The notes under the pieces were generated by a model. It was not told the origin of the DNA. It worked only from the letters and a program-made list of their open reading frames with translations, and ran no database searches. From positions 1 through 64,000 of the forward strand of contig CP054185.1 of NCBI GenBank assembly GCA_015180985.1: DNA of 64,000 nt, written 5' to 3'. This DNA comes from Flammeovirgaceae bacterium (GTDB taxonomy: Bacteria; Bacteroidota; Bacteroidia; Cytophagales; Cyclobacteriaceae). Shown here piece after piece: positions 7,484 to 14,871 of this stretch. The position numbers were made by a program, and so were the translations under genes. Each line of letters starts with the position of its first letter. The first letter of the stretch is position 1.

Positions 7484-8714
7484 GCGGTCGCAAGTTAGGA
7501 TATTCGTCTTTCAGGTTTTCGGGTGTTACCGCAGGAAATACTTTTTCGGCCCGATCGAGCAGAAATACCAGAAAACTGCGCCATAATAATACCGCGGTAG
7601 GAATGCGTTCAACCACCATCGTGTACATGTTTACGGGGCGGTAGGGCACATCGCCAATGCCGTCTTTATTCAGGTCGTAGCCCTGATATTTATCCCAGTA
7701 ATTGCCGTTTATGGTATTCAGCACCAATGTTCCGTTGGTGGCAAAATCAAACGTATTGCGGGTAAAATTATTCCGTGTAAATGTATTGGCATCGCAACTG
7801 GCCTGCAGCCGTATTCCCCAGCCATTTGATGTAAAAATGTTTTCTGAAAATTCGGTACGGCTGGTGCCCTCCATGTAAACAGCAATGGTGTTTTGAACAA
7901 ATCGGTTGTTGGTTACTTTGCTGTCGCTGATGTCTTTGAGCAGTAATCCATACACACTGTTGCCCCAGTTCTTTTCAAACAGGTTGTACGTCATGGTTAC
8001 ATTGCGGGTGTACATCACAGCAACACCGGCACCGTTCTCCCTGAAACTATTCCGGTGGTACTCGTCATCATGCGAGAACATAAAATGCAAACCATAGCGC
8101 TGGTTGCGCTCGCACGTGTTACCTTCAATGCGTGAACTGGTAACAAATTCAAAATAAATACCATCGCGGTGGCCGCTAACGTAATTATTGCGAATGGTAG
8201 CCTGGGTGCTTTGCCATAAATGAATGCCATTGCCTATCTCGTATTCGCTTCGCGCACTCACCAGAAGCCTGTTGTTTTCGATAATGCTGTTGCGGCTGTT
8301 TGAGATGTGGATGCCAAAAAAAGTTTCGGCAAACTCATTATTACGGATAACCAACCGGTCGGTATTGATAGCACCAATGCCGGCAAGGTCTTTCACACTG
8401 GAAACCCCTGAATTGATGATGCGAAATCCTGAAATACTAACACCATCGGCATTTATAGTAAATACCTCATGTTTCATTTCGCCATCCAGTACAGGCCTTC
8501 CTTCCCCAATAAATACCAATGGTTTGTTGATGGTGATGTTTCCCTCGCGGTAAATACCGGATTTAACCAGTATGGTATCGCCTGCTGCGGCAAGTGATAT
8601 AGCCAGGTTAACCGACTTAACCGGACCACCCGGATTAACGATTATTCTTTTTGCGCTAACCGGTATACCGGCAAGACATAGTACAAGTGCAATATAGAAT
8701 TTTAACGGGTTCAT
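7467..8714 (-). CDS. nosD: NosD, periplasmic copper-site maturation protein
   Basis: A 415-residue secreted protein: signal peptide ending in VSA, then a right-handed beta-helix with many CASH/NosD repeats (RNNYVSGHRDGIYF, IEGNTCERNQRYGLHF, SENIFTSNGWGIRL). The C-terminal segment NYWDKYQGYDLNKDGIGDVPYRP is typical of NosD. NosD works with NosF and NosY in the periplasm to build the CuZ cluster of N2O reductase. A TTG start at 8729 is possible, but the ATG at 8714 puts the signal peptide at the N-terminus, so I use it. The 3' end overlaps nosF, which indicates translational coupling. Confidence 0.92.
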   Translation of the reverse strand: MNPLKFYIALVLCLAGIPVSAKRIIVNPGGPVKSVNLAISLAAAGDTILVKSGIYREGNITINKPLVFIGEGRPVLDGEMKHEVFTINADGVSISGFRIINSGVSSVKDLAGIGAINTDRLVIRNNEFAETFFGIHISNSRNSIIENNRLLVSARSEYEIGNGIHLWQSTQATIRNNYVSGHRDGIYFEFVTSSRIEGNTCERNQRYGLHFMFSHDDEYHRNSFRENGAGVAVMYTRNVTMTYNLFEKNWGNSVYGLLLKDISDSKVTNNRFVQNTIAVYMEGTSRTEFSENIFTSNGWGIRLQASCDANTFTRNNFTRNTFDFATNGTLVLNTINGNYWDKYQGYDLNKDGIGDVPYRPVNMYTMVVERIPTAVLLWRSFLVFLLDRAEKVFPAVTPENLKDEYPNLRPHDFNT

Positions 8715-8744
8715 TTTGCGTGGCGACAAAACAACCTTACAGGA

Positions 8745-9182
8745 TTATTTATACTGTGTGGTTAGTTCGCCCCAGGTTAAATAAATGCTGTTGCTCCATT
8801 GTTTCTTAAATTCATTTTTGCGCTCATCGGTTTCAAACGAAGCCACCTGGCCGGCCATGGGGCTTCGGATGTCCGGTGATTTGATGAAGAAGGCTTCATC
8901 GGCAGCAATAAGTTTACCCGGCTGGCTGTAATCCGTTACCAATCTAAAAGCAACATCGCGTTCTTCGAGGTAACCGGAGTTCAGAAAATTAACCATGCAG
9001 TTTACATCGTCAAATTTGAAAACTTTGCCTTTGGTGGTCACTACTTCAGCTCCAAACTTTTTATCCATAATAGTCATTTTACATAAATGACAATTATCCT
9101 GACCGTAGTTGATAGGCTCAGGCTTTACGGAACAGGCTGTAATCACAACAGCGCCAATTACTGCAAGTACTTCAACTCTCAT
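8745..9182 (-). CDS. nosL: NosL, copper chaperone lipoprotein
   Basis: A 145-residue lipoprotein. Starting at the ATG at 9182 gives a clean lipoprotein signal ending in ITAC (Cys17). A longer frame to 9269 overlaps the upstream gene and has a nonsensical N-terminus. The motif NCHLCKMTIMDKKFGAEVVT holds the CxxCxM-type metal site of NosL, and VFKFDDVNCMVNF follows. NosL binds Cu(I) and delivers it to N2O reductase in the periplasm or outer leaflet. It lies one base after the NosB-like gene and about 30 bases before nosD in the same operon. Confidence 0.92.
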   Translation of the reverse strand: MRVEVLAVIGAVVITACSVKPEPINYGQDNCHLCKMTIMDKKFGAEVVTTKGKVFKFDDVNCMVNFLNSGYLEERDVAFRLVTDYSQPGKLIAADEAFFIKSPDIRSPMAGQVASFETDERKNEFKKQWSNSIYLTWGELTTQYK

Positions 9183-9183
9183 T

Positions 9184-9765
9184 TTACCTTTGCTTTCCGA
9201 ATTTAAAAATTTCAAGAGCCAGCACAGCGTATAAAGCAAGGCCAATAACCAGAAAAATCCACCCGCCAATATCAGGACCAGAAAATGCTGTGAAATTCAG
9301 TAATTGTTTGGTACCAATAAGCGGGGGCTGATAGGCCATACCCGGTACAACAATGGGTGCCGATGGATCAAGATTATGTCCGTAATCGTAACCCCACATA
9401 TAAAAATCAACTAATGCCGCAATACCTGTTGCAGTTATTAACACAACCAGTGCGGCAAGTGCCCACCGCTTGTTAATCAGGGCAGTTAGCAATCCGATAC
9501 CCACCAAGGCCATCACAATGTACTTCATGTAACCAAACTCCGGGAACATGCTCACCTCGATGTGCTTCATGCCGATGTAGTGGTTCAGCGCACTGATGAT
9601 TTTTACATCGCCCGAAATATCATCTATCCAGATTTTCATTTCAAGCCCTTCGGGGTATTGAGGTGCCCACATCAGAATTTGCCATAGTGGCACGTACAAC
9701 GCGCTGATCATCGCCAGGGAGGCCACAACAATAACAAGCCGCGTAATTTTATTCAGTTTTTTCAC
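9184..9765 (-). CDS. NosB-like integral membrane protein of the nos operon
   Basis: About 193 residues with four predicted helices (about 5-22, 73-92, 96-118, 165-187) and a periplasmic loop between the first two (WAPQYPEGLEMKIW). A similar polytopic protein follows nosZ in clade II nos clusters and is called NosB in Wolinella. I place it there by position and topology, not by a motif. I use the GTG at 9765 (before KKLNKITRLV) because the longer frame would begin inside the hairpin repeat at 9797-9820. It is followed by nosL. Function is unknown; quinol or electron transfer to NosZ is one proposal. Confidence 0.65.
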   Translation of the reverse strand: MKKLNKITRLVIVVASLAMISALYVPLWQILMWAPQYPEGLEMKIWIDDISGDVKIISALNHYIGMKHIEVSMFPEFGYMKYIVMALVGIGLLTALINKRWALAALVVLITATGIAALVDFYMWGYDYGHNLDPSAPIVVPGMAYQPPLIGTKQLLNFTAFSGPDIGGWIFLVIGLALYAVLALEIFKFGKQR

Positions 9766-9796
9766 AGCACAAGTAATTTTTCGTTTTAACCCTGGC

Positions 9797-9820
9797 CCCG
9801 TCACGCCAAGGCGTGACGGG
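9797..9820. repeat. hairpin repeat CCCGTCACGCC-aa-GGCGTGACGGG
   Basis: Perfect 11-bp inverted repeat with a 2-nt loop in the 106-bp gap between nosZ and the NosB-like gene. It shares GCGTGACGGG and a nearby CCCGGGC with the hairpin at 18170-18193, so both probably belong to one small REP-like family. In the nos mRNA it could tune the level of the genes after nosZ by partial termination or by protecting the nosZ part from decay. Confidence 0.65.
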
Positions 9821-9871
9821 TACCCGGGCTTTCAACCTGCAAACTATGGAATTGCCCTGCCGCCAGCGCCA

Positions 9872-11842
9872 CTATTTCTGACTGGCAGTTTCTCCGGTTG
9901 AAAATTTCAATGGCGTAGTTGCTCCGGCAGGCGATACACGGGCATACCCCTGCATCTCCTGATGTAAAGCCGAGCAGAAGTCGGTGCAGTAGAACGGATA
10001 TACTCCGGCCTTCAGCGGCTTCCACAACAGGGTTTGGGTTTCGCCCGGCATAATCAAAATTTCGGCATTGGTAGCGCCTTTTACAGCAAAGCCATGCGGT
10101 ACATCCCAGTCCTGCTCCAGGTTGGTAACGTGGAAGTACACGTTATCGCCAACGCGGATGCCTTCAATGTTATCGGGGGTGAGGTGCGAACGGATGGCTG
10201 TCATGTACACGTGCACATCATTGCCTTTGCGTTCAACACGGGCCATCTTCTCGCCTTTGGCGGCATAAGGATGTTCGTTTTCCTCAATCGGGAAAATCTT
10301 TACCGACCGGTCTTTAATTAAACTGGCCGGAATGGCTTCGGCATAGTGCGGCTCGCCAATCGTGGGGAAGTCGAGCAGCAACTGCATTTTATCGCCATCG
10401 ATTGAGTATAGTTGAGCACTTTGTGTTAACTCCGGACCCGTAGGCAGGTAGCGGTCTTTGGTAATTTTGTTGTACGCGATAACATACTTGCCATGCGGTT
10501 TGGCGGTAGGGCCGCCCGGTACACACAGGTGACCAATGGAGTAGTAAGTAGGTACGCGATCGAGCACCTGAAGCGACTTGACATTCCACTTCACAATTTC
10601 GGATGAAACAAAAAACGAGGTGTAGGCATTACCATTGGCATCAAACTCGGTGTGGAGCGGGCCCAGGCCGGGCTTCTTCACTTCGCCATGCAGGGCCGAT
10701 TCGTACTTGATAATCGGGATGCCGGCAAAATCACCTTCATAATCTTTATTGGCAATGGCCGTTTGTATTTTACCGAACGAGAATACCGGCATTACGGCAG
10801 CCAGTTTACCGCTGCCCACAATATATTCGCCTGTAGGGTCAACATCGCAGCCGTGAGGCGATTTGGGGCATGGGATGAAATAAACTATATCAGGCAGTTC
10901 CATAACATCCAGCACGGTTACTTCTTCCATGATGGTACTGGTAGCCATGTGTTTCTTATGATCGTACACATTGTGGGCATAGCGCACTTTTTCTTTTTTG
11001 CCTTTACCGGCTGCTAAGTATTCTTCTGCCTTCTTCCAGTTCACCGCCATAATAAAGTCCTTATCGTTACGCGAAGCGTTTACCTCGAGCAGCGTGTAAG
11101 CTTGTTCGGTGTTGTAGCACGAGAAGAAGAACCAGCCGTGTGACGGGCCTTTACCGGCCCGGCTTAAATCGTAATTGAAACCGGGTGTGCGCAACTGAAA
11201 CTCAATGTTCATGCGTCCCGTTTCCGGATTTACCTTAATAAAACTGATGGAACCCTTGAAATTTTCTTTATACGAACTGATGGGCACATCGCGGTTTTCG
11301 CCAAGCGGCACGCTAAAGCGTGTGCCGGCAACAACATACTCGGTGTTTTCCGTAATGAACGGAGAGGAGTGGTTACCACCACTGTTGGGGATTTCAATAA
11401 TCTCTTCCGTGCGGAAAGTGGCCAGGTCGATGCGGGCTATGCGGGGTGTATTGTTGGCATTGCCAAATACCCAGCGGCCATCGTGCTCACCTTTGGTGGT
11501 GGAAATAGCCGGGTGGTGTAAATCGTCCCAGGGTACAAAACCGTGCGAAGTGTTGAGCATGGCCTTGGTTTCTTCGCTGTACCCGTAACCACTGGTGGGG
11601 TCAACGGAGAAAACCGGTATGTTGCGGAACAACCGGCCTGAAGGCAGACCGTAAACAGCCATCTGGCCGTTAAAGCCACCGGAAACCAGGTTGTAAAATT
11701 CATCATACTGGCCGGGAGCCACATATACTTTCGAAGCGGCATCGCCTGTAGTTACACCGGCAGGACCTTTCGGCTTACAGCCGTTTAACGCATAGAGCGC
11801 CAGGCCCAGCACTATAAATAATGATATTCGGTTATGTTTCAT
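9872..11842 (-). CDS. nosZ: nitrous-oxide reductase NosZ, clade II (Sec-type)
   Basis: A 656-residue N2O reductase (N2O + 2 e- + 2 H+ to N2 + H2O). The N-terminus has a Sec-type lipoprotein-like signal (LNGC, Cys22) without a twin-arginine motif, which marks clade II. The seven-bladed propeller includes GGNHSSPF and SPHGCDVDPTGEYIV with histidines expected to ligate CuZ. The C-terminal cupredoxin domain holds the CuA set Cys619, Cys623, His627 and Met630 (CTDFCSALHQEM), plus the earlier His in DVPHGF. Length fits the family. It is third in the operon behind cytochrome c and fasciclin genes. Likely active, since all CuA residues are present. Confidence 0.96.
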   Translation of the reverse strand: MKHNRISLFIVLGLALYALNGCKPKGPAGVTTGDAASKVYVAPGQYDEFYNLVSGGFNGQMAVYGLPSGRLFRNIPVFSVDPTSGYGYSEETKAMLNTSHGFVPWDDLHHPAISTTKGEHDGRWVFGNANNTPRIARIDLATFRTEEIIEIPNSGGNHSSPFITENTEYVVAGTRFSVPLGENRDVPISSYKENFKGSISFIKVNPETGRMNIEFQLRTPGFNYDLSRAGKGPSHGWFFFSCYNTEQAYTLLEVNASRNDKDFIMAVNWKKAEEYLAAGKGKKEKVRYAHNVYDHKKHMATSTIMEEVTVLDVMELPDIVYFIPCPKSPHGCDVDPTGEYIVGSGKLAAVMPVFSFGKIQTAIANKDYEGDFAGIPIIKYESALHGEVKKPGLGPLHTEFDANGNAYTSFFVSSEIVKWNVKSLQVLDRVPTYYSIGHLCVPGGPTAKPHGKYVIAYNKITKDRYLPTGPELTQSAQLYSIDGDKMQLLLDFPTIGEPHYAEAIPASLIKDRSVKIFPIEENEHPYAAKGEKMARVERKGNDVHVYMTAIRSHLTPDNIEGIRVGDNVYFHVTNLEQDWDVPHGFAVKGATNAEILIMPGETQTLLWKPLKAGVYPFYCTDFCSALHQEMQGYARVSPAGATTPLKFSTGETASQK

Positions 11843-11867
11843 GGATGTATAGTTTAATTAGGTTGAA

Positions 11868-12413
11868 TTATTTCTTATCCGGAGGGAGCAGTACGCCATC
11901 AATTACGTAAACAGTGCCGTTGCTTGCACTTACCGAGCCGATAACATTAACACCGTTAATGGTTATTTTACCGTCAGCCGATTTGTTCAGCGTTACATTC
12001 TGCAAGTTGACCTGGTTGAGTGTCATCCCATCCTGAATCTGATCTTCACGGATGTTGCCTACGTACACATGGTACTCCAGGATGTTCTGAAGTGTTTCTT
12101 TGTTTTCAGGTTTCACCAGGTTATCAACCGTACCAGCCGGCAACTTGGCAAACGCATCGTCAGTGGGGGCAAAAACGGTAAACGGTCCGGCATTGGACAG
12201 CGCATCAACATAGTCGGCTGCTTTTAAAGCAGCCACCAGGGTTTTGTGAACATTGGAATTAACCGCAATGCGAACGACATCAGGTTTTGATGTTTCATCT
12301 TTTACATTGGATTGCCCACCCGGCAGCGGAGCAGAGGCGACTTCGGCACTTCCGGAAGGCTGCTGTGTACAGGCCAGCAGAAGTATGACAGGAAGAACTA
12401 ATAGTTTTTTCAT
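11868..12413 (-). CDS. fasciclin-domain lipoprotein
   Basis: A 181-residue lipoprotein with lipobox LLAC (Cys15) and one fasciclin (FAS1) domain over about residues 45-178. The domain shows the typical FTVFAPTDDAFAKLP box and the terminal NGTVYVIDGVLLPP box. FAS1 domains mediate adhesion or ligand contact at the cell surface. The gene lies between the cytochrome c gene and nosZ with short gaps (about 20-25 bases), so it belongs to the nos transcript. Its job in N2O respiration is unknown; docking of periplasmic partners is one possibility. Confidence 0.88.
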   Translation of the reverse strand: MKKLLVLPVILLLACTQQPSGSAEVASAPLPGGQSNVKDETSKPDVVRIAVNSNVHKTLVAALKAADYVDALSNAGPFTVFAPTDDAFAKLPAGTVDNLVKPENKETLQNILEYHVYVGNIREDQIQDGMTLNQVNLQNVTLNKSADGKITINGVNVIGSVSASNGTVYVIDGVLLPPDKK

Positions 12414-12432
12414 ATTGTAACAGATTTAAGGT

Positions 12433-12894
12433 TTACTTCTCGCCATCATTTTGCCGCATAAACTCCAGGATGTCCCGCGCATCGCCAATAGAAACATTCT
12501 GATTAGGCATGCGGGTTAAGCAAAGTTCAAGTAACTTTTGAGCTTCCGGATCCTGATCAAGCATCACATCCACATTGGTAATCATGTTCATGATCCACTC
12601 CGGTTTCCGAATTTTCGTTACCCCCTTCCATCCGGGGCCAACCACACGCTGGTCGTCTAACCGGTGGCAGGCCTGGCATTTCATCTCATAAATATCTTTT
12701 CCGCGTTTAATGCGTTCTTCGTCCAGGGGATTGTAGAGGGTTACACTCTTTACCTGGCCGATGCCTTTGGCAGGATCAACTACCTCTTCAACGGCACTGC
12801 TTTTCTTCTTCTCCCCTTCCTCAAATTTTGGTTTTTCAGGAGTACATGTGGCCAGCGCCAGCAGCGTGGCTAATGCGAAAATTGATTTTTCCAT
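12433..12894 (-). CDS. c-type cytochrome lipoprotein, first gene of nos operon
   Basis: A 153-residue monohaem cytochrome c. The lipobox is LATC (Cys17), a charged linker follows, and the haem motif is CQACH (Cys73, Cys76, His77). A Met in LTRMPNQN is the likely sixth ligand. It is anchored on the periplasmic side and is the natural electron donor to NosZ from the quinol pool, as for the cytochromes c of other clade II nos clusters. It heads the operon. An FNR-like box lies about 100 bases upstream of its ATG with a TAAATTTA -7 element at 12938-12945. Confidence 0.92.
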   Translation of the reverse strand: MEKSIFALATLLALATCTPEKPKFEEGEKKKSSAVEEVVDPAKGIGQVKSVTLYNPLDEERIKRGKDIYEMKCQACHRLDDQRVVGPGWKGVTKIRKPEWIMNMITNVDVMLDQDPEAQKLLELCLTRMPNQNVSIGDARDILEFMRQNDGEK

Positions 12895-12937
12895 AGTTTG
12901 TAAAGATTAGTTGCGGTTTTAAGCCTTGAAATTTGCC

Positions 12938-12945
12938 TAAATTTA
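12938..12945 (-). promoter_or_regulatory. putative -7 element TAAATTTA of the nos operon
   Basis: TAAATTTA on the minus strand fits the Bacteroidota -7 consensus TAnnTTTG except for the last base. Its first base is 52.5 bp from the centre of the FNR-like box, the same spacing as at the USP promoter. It leaves a leader of roughly 40 nt before the ATG at 12894. Confidence 0.5.
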
Positions 12946-12989
12946 AAGGGGTCATCTCCGGGCAATTATGAGGTTAGTCATACTGCTAC

Positions 12990-13005
12990 CCTGATTCTAA
13001 TCAGG
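12990..13005. promoter_or_regulatory. FNR/Crp-like operator CCTGATTCTAATCAGG
   Basis: A perfect palindrome: two 7-bp arms around CT, with the FNR-type core TGAT-N4-ATCA. It lies between the divergent nos operon and the GAF-protein gene. It would sit at about -64 for nos (class I position) and about -44 for the plus-strand gene if the proposed -7 boxes are right. Confidence 0.7.
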
Positions 13006-13029
13006 TAAATGGCGGAGGCTTAAGTTGAT

Positions 13030-13037
13030 TAATTTTG
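13030..13037 (+). promoter_or_regulatory. putative -7 element TAATTTTG for the GAF-protein gene
   Basis: Full match to TAnnTTTG, 32.5 bp from the centre of the FNR-like palindrome at 12990-13005. This is the spacing expected for a class II activator or a repressing overlap. It leaves about 60 nt of leader before the ATG at 13102. Confidence 0.5.
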
Positions 13038-13101
13038 TTTTCAATTTCTGTTGGCTAACCGTAACCACCCGGTAATTGTTAATCATATAAGGGGACTAAA
13101 A

Positions 13102-14670
13102 ATGCCACTTTTTAACGCTCTAAGCCGGTTAATGCACCTAAGTGCGTTTAAATTTCAAAGCACTAAAATCACGCTGGCGGCTATTGTGGCTATAAATGCG
13201 CTTACTACCGCCAACCTGATTGCCGAACTGACCATCGACCTGGAAACTACTACCACAGGTGTAATGGTCTTGTTTTGGGCCGTTAGTGTGGGAATGTTAC
13301 TGATTTACCTGAAGTGGCCCAATTGGTCAGTTATTCCCGGTATAATTACATCTTTCGCTTACCTGCTGCTGGAACTTATTTTTTTCACCAATGCAAAAAG
13401 CTTTCATACCATTAACTTCTGGCTCGTTTTTGTACCCATTGCCGCCCTTATTCTTCAAGGTGTTCGCGCATCACTTATTTGGGCATTTATTGTGCTGGCC
13501 ACTTTCCTGTTCAATGCCTACCGGATTGAATATCTTTTTGAAGGCCGTTATGACATCGTGGTACGAAAGGAGCCCTTTCTCATTACGCATTATATTTTCT
13601 TCTTCGGGATACTGGCTTCCGTGTATTTACTCCACAAACTACTTGGAGATGCCTATGAGAATATGCGTAAAAAAAATGAAGAACTTGACCGGCTGCGACA
13701 GAATCTCACTGAAAAAAAACAACGCCTGGAGAATTATCAACAATCGATTATAGCGCTAAACCGCGATGAAGCTTTGATTGAAGATGACATCCAGGCCATT
13801 AACCATATCGTTTGTACGGCTGCAAAAAAGCAGCTATCCGTGAGCCGCGTAAGTATTTGGGTATTGAATGGTACTATGCTGGAAAGAAAGTGCCTGCAGG
13901 AAACCTCTGGTGCTACCGATGCCATTGTTACCCTGCACACCAACGATTACCCGGCTTACTTTAACGCCCTGCATAACAAACCGGTTATTATGGCCGATGA
14001 TGCCACCGTGCATGAAGATACCCGCGAGTTTGCCGAAGGCTACCTGAAACCACTCCACATTGTTTCGATGATGGATTGCCCTATTAAGATTGGCGGCAAA
14101 ACCATCGGGGTTATTTGCTGCGAGCAGCAGCAAACCCAGCGCCACTGGCAACCCGAAGATGCTTTATTTGTACAATCGCTTGCTGATATTATGGCCATGT
14201 GCCACCAGAATGAACGCATTAAAAACCTGCTGCGCCAGATACGCCATCAAAACCATGAGTTAATTGAAAAAACTAACTCCATCGAGACAATGAACGAAGA
14301 GCTTACCTCACTTAACGAAGAACTCATTTCGTTAAACGACCAGTTAACCGGCACCAACGAACGACTTGAACTGGCTGTAAAGAAACGAACCGAGGAGTTG
14401 GAATCCCAAAACAAACAACTTACCGAATATGCTTTCATTAACTCGCACCTGCTGCGCGCCCCGCTGGCACGCCTGCTGGGTATATCGCACCTGGTGGCTA
14501 TGGAGGTGAGCACGGTTAAAGACAAGGAACTGCTCGAAGCCCTGCAGGTTTCAGCCAGAGAATTGGATGAGATAGTAAAAAAGATTTCGGAACTCCTTTA
14601 TGCCGGCCACCCGATGAGCCGCGAAGATATTAACGCCATTGTGGATAAGAATTTTGCTAAACTGAATTAA
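13102..14670 (+). CDS. membrane GAF protein with H-box but no kinase ATPase domain
   Basis: A 522-residue protein: about six N-terminal membrane helices (to about residue 185), a coiled coil, a GAF domain (about 215-365), a second coiled coil rich in ELTSLNEEL-type heptads, and a final HisKA-like segment. The segment FINSHLLRAPLARLLG contains a His in H-box context. The frame stops about 65 residues later, with no N, G1 or G2 boxes, so there is no HATPase domain. It may be a phosphotransfer or signalling adaptor needing a partner kinase. I choose the ATG at 13102 (purine-rich GGGGACTAAAA before it) over a TTG at 13051. It is divergent from nos and shares the FNR-like box. Confidence 0.75.
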   Translation: MPLFNALSRLMHLSAFKFQSTKITLAAIVAINALTTANLIAELTIDLETTTTGVMVLFWAVSVGMLLIYLKWPNWSVIPGIITSFAYLLLELIFFTNAKSFHTINFWLVFVPIAALILQGVRASLIWAFIVLATFLFNAYRIEYLFEGRYDIVVRKEPFLITHYIFFFGILASVYLLHKLLGDAYENMRKKNEELDRLRQNLTEKKQRLENYQQSIIALNRDEALIEDDIQAINHIVCTAAKKQLSVSRVSIWVLNGTMLERKCLQETSGATDAIVTLHTNDYPAYFNALHNKPVIMADDATVHEDTREFAEGYLKPLHIVSMMDCPIKIGGKTIGVICCEQQQTQRHWQPEDALFVQSLADIMAMCHQNERIKNLLRQIRHQNHELIEKTNSIETMNEELTSLNEELISLNDQLTGTNERLELAVKKRTEELESQNKQLTEYAFINSHLLRAPLARLLGISHLVAMEVSTVKDKELLEALQVSARELDEIVKKISELLYAGHPMSREDINAIVDKNFAKLN

Positions 14671-14682
14671 TACGAATAACAA

Positions 14683-14871
14683 CTACCCGGCCTTTGTATT
14701 TGCACTGCCCGACTTGTTCTTGGCCGGATGCTTTGAATCCTCAAACAGCATCCGCACCGAAGGGGTATAGGTGTCATCGTACTGGCCGCTTTTCATGCTC
14801 CAGTAAAAAATAGCAAGAAAGACCACCGCTATGGAAACGCTAATCAGTATGAGTAAAGCGATAATTTTCAT
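14683..14871 (-). CDS. ccoS: CcoS, cbb3 oxidase assembly protein
   Basis: A 62-residue protein with one N-terminal membrane helix and the CcoS-type segment FYWSMKSGQYDDTYTPSVRMLFED. CcoS is required to assemble haem and CuB cofactors into cbb3-type cytochrome oxidase. The start overlaps the end of ccoI by four bases. The structural genes ccoNOP are not in this window. The last residues are basic and low-complexity. Confidence 0.9.
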   Translation of the reverse strand: MKIIALLILISVSIAVVFLAIFYWSMKSGQYDDTYTPSVRMLFEDSKHPAKNKSGSANTKAG

